DNA from: OMG group bacterium
Lineage (GTDB): Bacteria > Pseudomonadota > Gammaproteobacteria > Pseudomonadales > Azotimanducaceae
NCBI GenBank assembly: GCA_012267385.1
Contig: JAAXGW010000005.1
Location: forward strand, 1-64,000
Reading direction: 5' to 3'
DNA: 64,000 nt
The notes below the pieces were generated by a model that worked only from the letters and a program-made list of their open reading frames with translations, was not told where the DNA came from and made no database searches. This document shows, piece by piece, positions 1 through 9,246 of this stretch. Numbering within the stretch: position 1 is the stretch's first letter; each line of letters opens with the position of its first letter. The position numbers and the translations under genes were made by a program.

Positions 1-236
1 ACAGAAATAGGAGTTATTTGTCAAGGATCGTGTCGGATTATTTGCAAATATTTTTTACGATCTTGTCACGTTATCTACGTAACTCCCAAATTTTTGGTAG
101 ATGCATAAATATCAATGGGATAGCAATCCAGACAGTCGATGTCGGCAGAATTTACTTTTAACTTAAATGAAGAAGAACACAGGGAATGTTGGATCGCGCA
201 AATTGTGTCGACTAGACCCTCCTGAGCAGCAGAACT
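1..236. other. Left-edge non-coding stretch
   Basis: AT-rich sequence upstream of the first RDD gene. I see no credible ORF, tRNA or terminator in it. It presumably holds the promoter of the gene starting at 237, but no convincing -35/-10 pair stands out. Confidence 0.4.
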
Positions 237-827
237 GTGTCAGACACATATAACCCGTACGAAGCTCCGAAATCGGACTCTACTGAGGCGTGGTTAGACT
301 CAGGGGACTACGAGCTTGCGACAATCGGAGAACGGGTTTTAGCACGGGTAATCGATGCACTCATACTCGGCTTTACAACTTTCGTTTTGCTGATACTAAT
401 CTGGGTCGTTGCGTTTACTGTTGGTGAACTCACCGGTGACCATGTAGAGCCTTTGGGTGAATTCCTTTTCTCGGATAATGATTTAGCCTACGGTCTCCTT
501 ACCTTTAATCTATTCAATCCATACGTTTACGCAAATATCTTCATTACACATGCTTTGTTTCTAATGCTACATGGAGTAACGTTGCACCGGTCCGGTCAAA
601 CCATTGGAAAGAAGCTTTTGAATATCGCAATCGTTGACGCGGACACATACGAGAAAGTTCCGGTACTACGTCTTTTGGTACTCCGATACTTAGTCTGGGA
701 AATTCCCTTTTTGATAAATGTCGTTTTCTGTTGGATCACCCGCCTAGTAGATTTAGGTTATGGACTCAAAGCAGACCGTAGAACTCTCCACGACATCACT
801 GCAAACACCATAGTGATTAAAGCTTAA
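237..827 (+). CDS. RDD family membrane protein
   Basis: The 196-residue protein has a short N-terminal Asn-Pro-Tyr segment, the family hallmark ERVLARVIDALI (Arg followed by Asp-Asp/Ile-Asp in the first helix), and three to four hydrophobic helices, then GKKLLNIAIVD, the second conserved RDD segment. RDD proteins are inner-membrane proteins of mostly unknown function; a few have been linked to ion exchange. The start is GTG at 237; no ATG upstream fits. A paralogue lies at 2417-2995 with the same architecture and C-terminal ETLHD/TLHDI-type motif. The two are separated by a gene on the opposite strand. The fold assignment is secure, the transported substrate (if any) unknown. Confidence 0.85.
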   Translation: MSDTYNPYEAPKSDSTEAWLDSGDYELATIGERVLARVIDALILGFTTFVLLILIWVVAFTVGELTGDHVEPLGEFLFSDNDLAYGLLTFNLFNPYVYANIFITHALFLMLHGVTLHRSGQTIGKKLLNIAIVDADTYEKVPVLRLLVLRYLVWEIPFLINVVFCWITRLVDLGYGLKADRRTLHDITANTIVIKA

Positions 828-938
828 CGAAGAATGGTCGGTCGAAACGCTTGAAAACGAATCGAGTATCACTCTTTTGATTTATCTACACCTGACGACA
901 ACATGTCCAACGAGAATTTTGTAGCTTCGAACAACCCA

Positions 939-2093
939 TCAAATCAACAGACCATCGTTGAGTAGCGAAATGAACTCTCTGTAGGGCATAATCTCTACGA
1001 AACCAATTCGTCTTCGGTCGTCTTCGGCTGTCACTACAATCGCCGATCTCGGTTTATGCTCTTCAATAAAGGCATTGATTCCTCGCAGATCGCGAGATCT
1101 AACACGACTTTTTACTTCGACCGCTACTTGGCCGTCTCCAAGAACAAAGTCAACTTCAAGCCCTGAACTGGTACGCCAAAAAGAAATTTCAAAGTCTTTC
1201 TCTAAGTAGCTTCTCGCCGCCCAGATTTCCGTGAGTATCAAGTGTTCAAACGACTTACCAAACTCGCTTGTGCTCCGATGGTCAAGGGTGCGTCCACAAA
1301 CGAAGTTTGCCAACCCAACATCGAATAAGTAGAACTTTGGTTTACTCGAAATCGTCCTACGTTTAGAAGGTCTGCTAAAAGGGTAAACGAGATATCCCAC
1401 CAGTGTATCTTCGAGGATTTCGACGTACGTTCGCACGGTGTGATTACTCACCCCGCAGTCGCGTGCAATACTACTGTAATTTAGGATTTCTCCATGGAAA
1501 AATCTCATAGCCTTGAAAAAGCGAGAAAAGGACTGCGCGTTACGGACATAGGCTTCGTTGTAGATTTCTGTTTCGAGATAGTTATTTACGTAGGCGTCTA
1601 GGCTGCGACGGTAATTTTGCCGCCCGTAAATTGCGGGGAGTAGCCCGCAATTTAAACTGGTCAACAACTCGAATTCTCCAATTTCACCCATGGTCAACGG
1701 ATACATATGGAATCGCCAAGCTCTGCCACCGAGTAAATTGACGCCTGGAGCTTTCAACTTCCGCGCACTAGATCCACATAGAACAAATGAGTAGTGTTTG
1801 TTTTCAATCAAACGGTGTACTTCATCCAATAGGCTCGGAACGTTTTGCACCTCATCAATTACGACGGGATATGTTAGTTTTGCTGAAGGTTGTGCCTGTA
1901 GCATTTCACCGAGAACAGTTGGCCGCACGCTAAACCGATCACGTCGATCGAAGTCTAGGAGGTCTATGTAGATGGACTGTTTAAACTGTTCACGCAAATA
2001 GGTCGACTTTCCGCATTGTCGAGGACCCCACAAGAATGCAGACTGTTTTGCAGGAAGTTGAAGGTCCAATTTACGACTATAATATTTTTGCAC
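939..2093 (-). CDS. AAA ATPase with DUF4143 domain
   Basis: The 384-residue protein starts with an AAA_14 ATPase: Walker A GPRQCGKS at residues 23-30, Walker B VVIDEVQ near 80, and a CGSSARKL sensor-like segment near 107. The C-terminal DUF4143 part contains EVDFVLGDGQVAVEVKS, a PD-(D/E)xK-like pattern. Such standalone ATPases are widespread, often horizontally acquired, and their role is not settled. The gene is monocistronic on -, inserted between two RDD paralogues that are on +, which suggests separate acquisition. ATG start at 2091-2093; a TATAAT hexamer lies about 40 bp upstream on the - strand. Confidence 0.85.
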   Translation of the reverse strand: MQKYYSRKLDLQLPAKQSAFLWGPRQCGKSTYLREQFKQSIYIDLLDFDRRDRFSVRPTVLGEMLQAQPSAKLTYPVVIDEVQNVPSLLDEVHRLIENKHYSFVLCGSSARKLKAPGVNLLGGRAWRFHMYPLTMGEIGEFELLTSLNCGLLPAIYGRQNYRRSLDAYVNNYLETEIYNEAYVRNAQSFSRFFKAMRFFHGEILNYSSIARDCGVSNHTVRTYVEILEDTLVGYLVYPFSRPSKRRTISSKPKFYLFDVGLANFVCGRTLDHRSTSEFGKSFEHLILTEIWAARSYLEKDFEISFWRTSSGLEVDFVLGDGQVAVEVKSRVRSRDLRGINAFIEEHKPRSAIVVTAEDDRRRIGFVEIMPYREFISLLNDGLLI

Positions 2094-2416
2094 TTAACTT
2101 CCAAAAAAGATAGTTATTTGGAATTATACTTCCAATTAGACAATTTTTGACTCGCACAGCTAATTGAAGGACAAGTGACTTGAGCGGTCGTGAACATTAT
2201 TAGAGTGAGCCTAATCTATCTATCAATTTACTGATCACTAATAGAGAGTTGTTGAATTGAGACAATCCGCTTTTGGCGAGTTGTCACTGGTCGTAAACTG
2301 CTTCATCGCTCGACCACGAACTATCGCCATTCTTAAAATTGAGAGATTGTCGCGGTTTTGGGTTTATTGAACAAACCGGTAGCCTCGCGACATTCTCAAA
2401 ATAACATCACAGTTTT
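2094..2416. other. Divergent intergenic region
   Basis: Separates the - strand ATPase from the + strand RDD gene, so it should carry both promoters. Next to the ATPase start it holds repeated GGAAGT/TTCC words, partly palindromic. Its right end holds the hairpin listed separately. No gene is visible. Confidence 0.4.
2341..2397 (+). promoter_or_regulatory. Inverted repeat in RDD leader
   Basis: TGTCGCG at 2348-2354 pairs with CGCGACA at 2386-2392, extended imperfectly by GAGA/TCTC outside. An inner GGTTT/AAACC pair lies at 2361-2365 and 2373-2377. The structure ends about 20 nt before the ATG at 2417, so it would sit in the 5' leader. It could be a regulator site or a leader structure; there is no T-run of a terminator. 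Confidence 0.35.
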
Positions 2417-2995
2417 ATGACAGAAACTAATCCGTATGCAACTCCTACGGCCGAACTAGATCACGAATTTGATATTGATGATATTGAGCTAGCAGGACTC
2501 GGTGAACGGTTCCTCGCTCGGTTGATTGATTGGACTCTACGCTGCATTATTTTTGTAGTTCTTTTCCTAGTCTTCCTCCCCGCTCTCGGTGTATGGTTTA
2601 TGGTCGCCTGGGGAAGCGACTGGTTTGAAAGAGTTGTGTACAACCCGTTCGAAATAATGTGGTACACATTCATAAATATCAACTTCCCTCTAATCCTTTA
2701 CTTAATTGCATTGACCCACATAAGCTTTCTCCTTTTACAAGGAATTCCTTTGGCAATATGGGGTCAAACTCTGGGCAAGAAGTGGATGAATATCGCGATG
2801 GTGGATAAGGAAACGTACGAGAAAGTCTCCTTTCACAGACTATTCTTTCTCCGGTATCTGGTTTGGGATGTCCCGGCACTCTTCTTTGGGCCGTTAAACT
2901 GGTTAATTCGACTAACAGATTTGTGCTTCGCCTTCCAGAACGACCGGGAAACGCTACATGACAAGCTAGCGAAAACAGTAGTCATCAAGGTGTAG
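2417..2995 (+). CDS. RDD family membrane protein
   Basis: The 192-residue paralogue of the product at 237-827 opens with TETNPYATPTAELDHEF, then ERFLARLIDWTL (RDD signature), several hydrophobic helices, and GKKWMNIAMVD. It ends with the same ETLHDKLAKTVVIKV-like tail as its partner. An inner-membrane location is certain from hydrophobicity; function is unassigned. ATG start. The leader carries an inverted repeat ending about 20 nt before the start. It lies 128 bp upstream of asnS and could share its transcript, but nothing proves this. Confidence 0.85.
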   Translation: MTETNPYATPTAELDHEFDIDDIELAGLGERFLARLIDWTLRCIIFVVLFLVFLPALGVWFMVAWGSDWFERVVYNPFEIMWYTFININFPLILYLIALTHISFLLLQGIPLAIWGQTLGKKWMNIAMVDKETYEKVSFHRLFFLRYLVWDVPALFFGPLNWLIRLTDLCFAFQNDRETLHDKLAKTVVIKV

Positions 2996-3123
2996 GTTGA
3001 ATCTTTGCATTTATAGCGCTGCGGGAACGACGTTTCCGCGGCGGTTTTGACAGCACACCCTGCCCGTACAAACATTTTTTGCATATTTTTTGATAGTGTA
3101 GATTTCGCTTAAATGAGAGACTC

Positions 3124-4518
3124 ATGACAGAATCTGATCAAGTAGCCACGCACAGAGTGTCCGTCAAAGAAGCACTAGTCGACGATCACCACAAATCTAA
3201 CGTGATTGAGGTCAAAGGCTGGGTTCGATCGATTCGTTCTTCAAAGGCCGGTCTTTCATTCATTAGCTTAAACGATGGTTCCTGCTTCGACTCCATCCAA
3301 ATTGTCGCTGCGGAAGAACTGGTGAACTACGCCGAGATACTCACAATGTCCACAGGTACTGCAATTACCGCAAGAGGACAGCTGGTTGAATCTCTCGGTA
3401 AGGGTCAGGACCGTGAAATCAAAGCAACGGACATTGTTATCGTTGGTTCAGTGCAGGACCCAGAAAACTATCCGATCGCAAAAAAAAGACACAGTTTCGA
3501 ATATTTAAGAACTGTTGCACACCTCCGACCCCGAACTAATACGTTTGGCGCGATCGCTAGGTTACGTCAAGCTCTCGCACAAGCAATTCACTCATACTTC
3601 GAGAACCATGATTTTGTATGGGTCAACACACCAATCATTACGGCCAGCGATTGCGAAGGTGCCGGTGACTTGTTCCGAGTAAGTACGCTCGAACTAACCA
3701 ACGCACGAGTACGTTACGAAGACGACTTTTTTGGTAAAGAAACTTTTCTATCGGTCTCCGGTCAGCTAAACGTCGAAGCATTCTGTTTAGCGTTGTCAAA
3801 GGTTTACACTTTCGGTCCGACTTTTAGAGCAGAAAATTCCAACACTAGTCGCCACTTAGCAGAATTCTGGATGGTTGAACCGGAGATTGCATTTGCCGAC
3901 TTAACTGACAACGTAGATTTAGCTGAAGACTTCTTGAAAGCTACACTTGCCGATGTCTTGGAACGAGTACCGGACGACATTGCGTTTTTTGAACAGAGAA
4001 TTAACAAATATGTTTCTGCCAGATTCAAGAATATCATCGAAAAACCATTCCTACGAATGCCTTACAGAGAAGCCGTAGAAGTACTCCAGCGCTCAAAAGA
4101 AGCATTTGAATTTCCAGTGAAATGGGGTCGAGACCTGCAATCAGAACATGAAAAATATTTAACCGAACACACTGGGTCAGTAGTTGTGGTTACTGACTAC
4201 CCAGCCGATATCAAAGCCTTCTACATGCGTCTCAATGACGACGGTCGAACCGTTGCAGCCATGGATGTATTGGCACCGGGCATTGGAGAAATTATCGGCG
4301 GAAGCCAGCGAGAGGAGAGATTGGATGTTCTCGATTCAAGAATAGACGAAGAAATTCGAGACGAACTGTGGTGGTATCGCGATTTACGAAGGTACGGCAC
4401 TGTACCTCATGCTGGCTTTGGGCTAGGGTTTGAACGCCTCCTTCTCTACCTGTCTGGAATGGAAAATATCCGCGACGTGATCCCTTTTCCCCGTGTACCA
4501 AACAACGCTACGTTTTAG
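3124..4518 (+). CDS. asnS: Asparagine-tRNA ligase
   Basis: This cytoplasmic class II synthetase charges tRNA-Asn with asparagine. The 464 residues match the usual length of about 465. It has an N-terminal OB-fold anticodon-binding domain (about residues 15-110), motif 2 with [21 protein letters not shown], and C-terminal motif 3 [26 protein letters not shown] together with [20 protein letters not shown] distinguishes it from AspRS. ATG start preceded by a GAGAG ribosome-binding site. An A8 run at 3480-3487 lies inside the gene without breaking the frame. Confidence 0.97.
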   Translation: MTESDQVATHRVSVKEALVDDHHKSNVIEVKGWVRSIRSSKAGLSFISLNDGSCFDSIQIVAAEELVNYAEILTMSTGTAITARGQLVESLGKGQDREIKATDIVIVGSVQDPENYPIAKKRHSFEYLRTVAHLRPRTNTFGAIARLRQALAQAIHSYFENHDFVWVNTPIITASDCEGAGDLFRVSTLELTNARVRYEDDFFGKETFLSVSGQLNVEAFCLALSKVYTFGPTFRAENSNTSRHLAEFWMVEPEIAFADLTDNVDLAEDFLKATLADVLERVPDDIAFFEQRINKYVSARFKNIIEKPFLRMPYREAVEVLQRSKEAFEFPVKWGRDLQSEHEKYLTEHTGSVVVVTDYPADIKAFYMRLNDDGRTVAAMDVLAPGIGEIIGGSQREERLDVLDSRIDEEIRDELWWYRDLRRYGTVPHAGFGLGFERLLLYLSGMENIRDVIPFPRVPNNATF

Positions 4519-4543
4519 TGATCAGACAATGTTTCACTAACGT

Positions 4544-6313
4544 ATGATTCGCGATTTACTTCGACTTTGGAAATACGTACGAAAGTATAAAGGACGCCTA
4601 ATCGGCGGCATCGTACTGTTTTTCTTTGCACGTGTGTGCGAAGCTTCGATACCTTTGTTTCTAGGTGTCGGTATTGATCGGCTAGCCAGCGGTCGCAACG
4701 ACCTTATGTTTCCTGTTTGCGGAATCTTTGTCGCTGTCATTTTGCGGTTTTTTATCGTGACAGCAGCCCGTATCGCGGTGCGACGTGCAAGTTTTCTCGT
4801 CCAGCGCGATTTGCGAAATGTCTTTTACCAGCATTTACAACTAATGGGACCGAATTTCTTCGCTCGATTTGCAGTCGGAGACTTGATGACCCGCGCGATT
4901 GCCGACATTCAATTGATTCGGCGTCTCATTGGTAACGGTACAACCATGGTTGTAATTTTTGTTTACGCAACAATGTTCGGCTTTGGTTGTATGTTCTTTT
5001 TGTCTCCGCAATTGCTGCTAGTAGTACTCCCCCCACTGCCTATTGTTTTGATTTATGCTTGGCGCACTTCATCTAAGCTTGGTGTAGCTTCTCGTCGGGT
5101 GCAGGAAAAACTTGGTGATCTCGGTTCGCACGTGCAAGAAAACCTCTCTGGAATCCGCACTATTCAAGCCATGGCTCAGGAAGAAAATGAACAAAAACGC
5201 TTTGCTACTCATAGCCAGGCTTATTCGGACAAGTTTTTTGAGCACGCTCGAATACACTCGTTGATGCAAGCAATCATGCCATCTCTTGCAGCCGTGTCGA
5301 TTGTTGGAATAGTTGGCTACGGCGGGCACCTGGTTCTCACCGAGCAACTCAGTGTAGGAGCGTTTGCGGTTTACTTCTTATACGTAAACATGATCGTGCA
5401 ACCATTTCGTGTCGCCGGGATGATCATTAGCTTGATCCAGCGCGCCGCGGTAGCCAGTCAACGGTTGCACCAAGTCTTGGACTTTGAACCGGAAATCGAA
5501 GATAAACCATCCCGTGGTGTCCCCGAGGTTATTCGAGGTCAAATCGACATTCAGTCACTAACCTTCACCTACCCTCGATCTTCCCATCCTACCCTAGTCG
5601 ATATCAAACTAAATATCGCGAAAGGCGAGTCTATCACAATTATGGGACGAGTTGGGTGCGGAAAAACCACCTTATTGAAACAACTAGTACGACTTCTCGA
5701 CACTCCGACGAATACAGTCTACGTAGACGATCACGACATCTGCAAGTATCCCTTACAGCAATTAAGGACACAGATTGCATTCGTCCCGCAAGACACTTTC
5801 CTCTTTGTTGAACCACTGCGTGCAAACATTACCTACGACCAACCGCGTCGAAGCATCGATCAGGTCTGGCATGCCGCGGATGCGGCGAGTCTCTCGGCAA
5901 CCGTAGAAGCGATGGAGCGCAAAATGGAAACGATTGTCGGAGAACGCGGCGTGACTCTTTCTGGCGGCCAAAAGCAGCGAACTACTATCGCGCGCGGCGT
6001 GATCCGACATGCTCCATTGCTCGTATTAGACGACTGCTTTGCTTCGGTCGACACAGAAACAGAAGACTACATACTCCAATCGCTAAGAAAACTACGCGTC
6101 GATCAAACGACCATTTTGGTCTCTCACCGCGTCTCCACTGCCAAACACTCCGATCGCATACTGTTTATGGAACAGGGTCGCTTTGTGGAAAGTGGAACGC
6201 ATGAAGAACTAATTCGATTAAATGGTCGTTATGCGGAACTCGAGCGCATGCAGAGAGAGAATTCCGAAGCGGTATATACACCTAACAGAGAAAGCTTAGG
6301 AATCGAACGATGA
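4544..6313 (+). CDS. ABC exporter half, MdlA-like
   Basis: The 589-residue half-transporter has six membrane helices in residues 15-310 and an ATPase domain after about 340. Walker A is MGRVGCGKTT, the signature LSGGQKQR and Walker B LLVLDDCFAS. The residue after the Walker B Asp is Asp instead of the catalytic Glu, so this subunit supplies a degenerate site. That is typical of MdlA-type partners in heterodimeric exporters such as MdlAB or TM287/288. Its stop overlaps the start of the next gene by ATGA, so the two are translationally coupled. Substrate is unknown; lipid or drug export is the family precedent. Confidence 0.9.
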   Translation: MIRDLLRLWKYVRKYKGRLIGGIVLFFFARVCEASIPLFLGVGIDRLASGRNDLMFPVCGIFVAVILRFFIVTAARIAVRRASFLVQRDLRNVFYQHLQLMGPNFFARFAVGDLMTRAIADIQLIRRLIGNGTTMVVIFVYATMFGFGCMFFLSPQLLLVVLPPLPIVLIYAWRTSSKLGVASRRVQEKLGDLGSHVQENLSGIRTIQAMAQEENEQKRFATHSQAYSDKFFEHARIHSLMQAIMPSLAAVSIVGIVGYGGHLVLTEQLSVGAFAVYFLYVNMIVQPFRVAGMIISLIQRAAVASQRLHQVLDFEPEIEDKPSRGVPEVIRGQIDIQSLTFTYPRSSHPTLVDIKLNIAKGESITIMGRVGCGKTTLLKQLVRLLDTPTNTVYVDDHDICKYPLQQLRTQIAFVPQDTFLFVEPLRANITYDQPRRSIDQVWHAADAASLSATVEAMERKMETIVGERGVTLSGGQKQRTTIARGVIRHAPLLVLDDCFASVDTETEDYILQSLRKLRVDQTTILVSHRVSTAKHSDRILFMEQGRFVESGTHEELIRLNGRYAELERMQRENSEAVYTPNRESLGIER

Positions 6314-8190
6314 ACGTTCGAACCCAAACATCTCGGGATTACAGCGCATTCGAAGCGGACCTCTCTGGGGCGATCCTCAATACACGTCTCTTACTTCGCC
6401 TGCTCAAGTGGTTGAAACCCTATTGGTTTACACTCACAGTAAGCATCTTGCTAGTATGCATTTCTTCATTTTTCGCGATCGTACTACTTCTAATTTCTTC
6501 GATCGTCGTAATCGATCACATTTTTCGTCAAGAGACCAGTGCGCTTGTGCCTGATTTTGGTCTAATTGATCTGACCGAGGCACTCGCTCAATACACAGGA
6601 TTTTCCACACTATTCATCGCGTGTAGTTTATACGTCATTGCTCAGGTTGTATGGGCTTTGGCTGGACACTATCACCGAGTTACTCTCACCCTTGCGGTAG
6701 TGAATGGGTTGCGAGACCTTCGCCGTGATCTTTTCCAACATTTAGAAACTCGTCCCGCTTCCTTTTACGACAATGTTGCAGTCGGTCGCGTTATGACTCG
6801 AGTAACGAACGACATCGAAGCACTTTACGAACTTCTGCGAGGGCTCGGTTCGTTGATCGGTGAATTTCTACCCTTCTGCTTTGCACTTGTGGTGATGCTG
6901 AGCATCAACGTTGAGACTTCACTAGTCCTGCTAATGTACCTTCCACTGTTAGCTGTGATTACGATGGTCTTCCGGAGATACACTCGGCGGTTGTTTCGCT
7001 TAGTAAGGCAGTCCGTATCAGCCCTCAATCAAAACCTTCAAGAAAATCTCAATGGACTACAGGTAGTACAAATATCGGGTCGTGAAGACTACAACTACAA
7101 GCGCTATCAACGTATCAATGCCAATAATCTCGGTTTCGAGACACGGTCGATGCGGCATGAGACAATCTACACTTCATTCAACGAAAACATTGCTTCGCTG
7201 GCCATTGGTGTGATCCTGTGGTTTGCTGGAGGAAAAGTACTACGAGAAGCAATCACTCTCGGCGGTCTGGTTCTGTTCACCAGGTTCATCGATATGCTTT
7301 TCCATCCGATCGTCGTACTGGGCGAACAAATAAACATCTTGTTTCGGGCGATGGCTAGTGGTGAAAGAATTTTTCAAGCCTTGGATTGGGATGAGTCGTT
7401 GCACGAACCGGAAAATCCCGTAACGCTGCCTGAGCGTTTACAAGGAAAAATCGAATTTAGGAATCTAGAGTTTGCTTATCGAGACGAACCTGTGATCAAG
7501 GGTGTTTCACTTACGATTCAACCAGGTGAAAATCTCGCGATAGTCGGTACAACGGGATCTGGGAAAAGTACTTTAATACGGTTGTTGAATCGGTTCTACG
7601 ATATTCCGGACGGTTCTGTCTTTCTTGACGGTATTGACGTCAATGACATTCGATCCAAAGATTTAAGACAACGCATAGGCGTGGTCTTGCAGGACTTTCA
7701 CATTTTTTCCGGTTCAATCCACGACAATATCACACTAGGAGACTCTTCGCTAACACGGGCAAGGGTTATGGCTGCTGCTCAGTATGTGAACGCGCATGAG
7801 TTCATCGAAACACTCCCTGACGGATACGACACGCTACTATCTGAACGGGGACAGAATCTCTCACAGGGACAACGGCAACTACTAGCCTTTGCACGCGTAC
7901 TTGCTGCGAACCCGGAAATTCTTGTCCTCGACGAAGCAACGGCAAATATTGACACCGAGTCCGAAGTACTCATTCAAGAAGCACTTGAAGTTTTGACGAC
8001 CACGAGAACATCAATTATCATCGCACACCGGTTGCAAACAATTCAAAACGCTGATCGCGTTCTAGTTCTTGATGAGGGTCGCGTGGCGGAGTTGGGCACG
8101 CATGATGAACTACTTCAAGCCAAAGGAATCTATCATACTCTGCACAATTTCCAATTCCGGCAAGACTCAGGACAACGGGAGTCTCTGTAA
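6310..8190 (+). CDS. ABC exporter half, MdlB-like
   Basis: The 626-residue partner of the preceding protein has six membrane helices over residues 30-330 and an ATPase domain from about 375. Walker A is VGTTGSGKSTL, the signature LSQGQRQ (Gln for the second Gly), and Walker B ILVLDEATANID with the catalytic Glu present. The pair therefore has one consensus and one degenerate ATP site, as in asymmetric heterodimeric exporters. The start overlaps the upstream stop by 4 bp. lipA follows after 26 bp and may be co-transcribed. Confidence 0.9.
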   Translation: MNVRTQTSRDYSAFEADLSGAILNTRLLLRLLKWLKPYWFTLTVSILLVCISSFFAIVLLLISSIVVIDHIFRQETSALVPDFGLIDLTEALAQYTGFSTLFIACSLYVIAQVVWALAGHYHRVTLTLAVVNGLRDLRRDLFQHLETRPASFYDNVAVGRVMTRVTNDIEALYELLRGLGSLIGEFLPFCFALVVMLSINVETSLVLLMYLPLLAVITMVFRRYTRRLFRLVRQSVSALNQNLQENLNGLQVVQISGREDYNYKRYQRINANNLGFETRSMRHETIYTSFNENIASLAIGVILWFAGGKVLREAITLGGLVLFTRFIDMLFHPIVVLGEQINILFRAMASGERIFQALDWDESLHEPENPVTLPERLQGKIEFRNLEFAYRDEPVIKGVSLTIQPGENLAIVGTTGSGKSTLIRLLNRFYDIPDGSVFLDGIDVNDIRSKDLRQRIGVVLQDFHIFSGSIHDNITLGDSSLTRARVMAAAQYVNAHEFIETLPDGYDTLLSERGQNLSQGQRQLLAFARVLAANPEILVLDEATANIDTESEVLIQEALEVLTTTRTSIIIAHRLQTIQNADRVLVLDEGRVAELGTHDELLQAKGIYHTLHNFQFRQDSGQRESL

Positions 8191-8216
8191 AAATTTTGTA
8201 AACTTCGATTTGCGAT

Positions 8217-9206
8217 ATGCCAAACACGACCACAATTAAAGCAAAGAGCGGCGAGAAGTACCTCACTCATCACGGGTTTTCAGCCATCCGCGACGGATTG
8301 AAGAGCAAAAGAAGTGCGCGATTGGTAGCAAGTACCGAGATTACACCAACAGATCGAAAGCCGCCATGGATCCGTGCCCGATTGCCAAGTGGGCGAAAGT
8401 ATGAGGCTGTGAACGCCGCCGTGCACGATCACCAGTTGCATACCGTTTGTGAAGAATCCCATTGTCCAAACCTAGGGGAATGTTGGAGTGCAGGTACTGC
8501 AACACTGATGTTGTTAGGGTCGGTTTGTACCCGCGCGTGTCGGTTTTGTTCTGTCGACACAGGCAATCCAAATGGGTGGATCGATGCAGACGAGCCTAGG
8601 AAAAGTGCGCGCGCAGTGCAGCTCATGAAACTAAAGTACGTGGTTCTAACTTCAGTGGACCGCGACGACCTCAAAGATGGCGGAGCCGCCTACTACGCCG
8701 CGTGCGTGCACGCGATTCACGACGTAAATCCCACTACGGTTATTGAGGCTCTGACACCAGATTTCGGCGGAGACCTATTTGCCGTTGACACAGTGACGAG
8801 CTCGCCTATCAGTGTATTCGCCCAGAACATCGAAACCGTCGAACGACTGACCTACCCAGTTCGAGACCCTCGAGCTGGGTATGAGCAAACTCTCCGTGTT
8901 CTGGAACACGCCAAGACTTCAGGTTCGGTGCAAACGAAGTCAAGTTTGATGCTAGGGCTGGGAGAGACCGATGACGAAATCGAACAAACCATGCACGATC
9001 TGTTACGGCATGGTGTAGACTTTTTGACCCTCGGACAGTATCTACGACCCACGCGCAATCATCTTCCGGTCGAACGATGGGTTCATCCCGATGAGTTTGA
9101 TTCGTACCGACAATTGGGTTGCGAGCTCGGATTCAAAGATGTTGCTGCAGGTCCGCTAGTTCGCTCCAGTTATCGTGCTGATCGATTGATCAGCCACATT
9201 GCGTGA
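8217..9206 (+). CDS. lipA: Lipoyl synthase
   Basis: This radical SAM enzyme inserts two sulfurs into octanoyl groups on lipoyl domains of 2-oxoacid dehydrogenases and the glycine cleavage system. The auxiliary 4Fe-4S cluster cysteines are C78, C83 and C89 ([12 protein letters not shown]). The radical SAM cluster cysteines are C104, C108 and C111 (CTRACRFC). The C-terminal RSSY motif is at 316-319, its serine being an auxiliary-cluster ligand. Length 329 is normal. No lipB is in the window, so the octanoyl donor gene must lie elsewhere. The ATG at 8217 has no obvious Shine-Dalgarno sequence. Confidence 0.96.
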   Translation: MPNTTTIKAKSGEKYLTHHGFSAIRDGLKSKRSARLVASTEITPTDRKPPWIRARLPSGRKYEAVNAAVHDHQLHTVCEESHCPNLGECWSAGTATLMLLGSVCTRACRFCSVDTGNPNGWIDADEPRKSARAVQLMKLKYVVLTSVDRDDLKDGGAAYYAACVHAIHDVNPTTVIEALTPDFGGDLFAVDTVTSSPISVFAQNIETVERLTYPVRDPRAGYEQTLRVLEHAKTSGSVQTKSSLMLGLGETDDEIEQTMHDLLRHGVDFLTLGQYLRPTRNHLPVERWVHPDEFDSYRQLGCELGFKDVAAGPLVRSSYRADRLISHIA

Positions 9207-9246
9207 CGTAGCGACATCACATTTTTATTTAGATTTAAGGATTTTT

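Noticed and set aside
3480..3487. A8 run inside asnS as a phase-variation site
   Set aside because: asnS is expected to be essential and the frame is intact; the run encodes a normal Lys-Lys segment.
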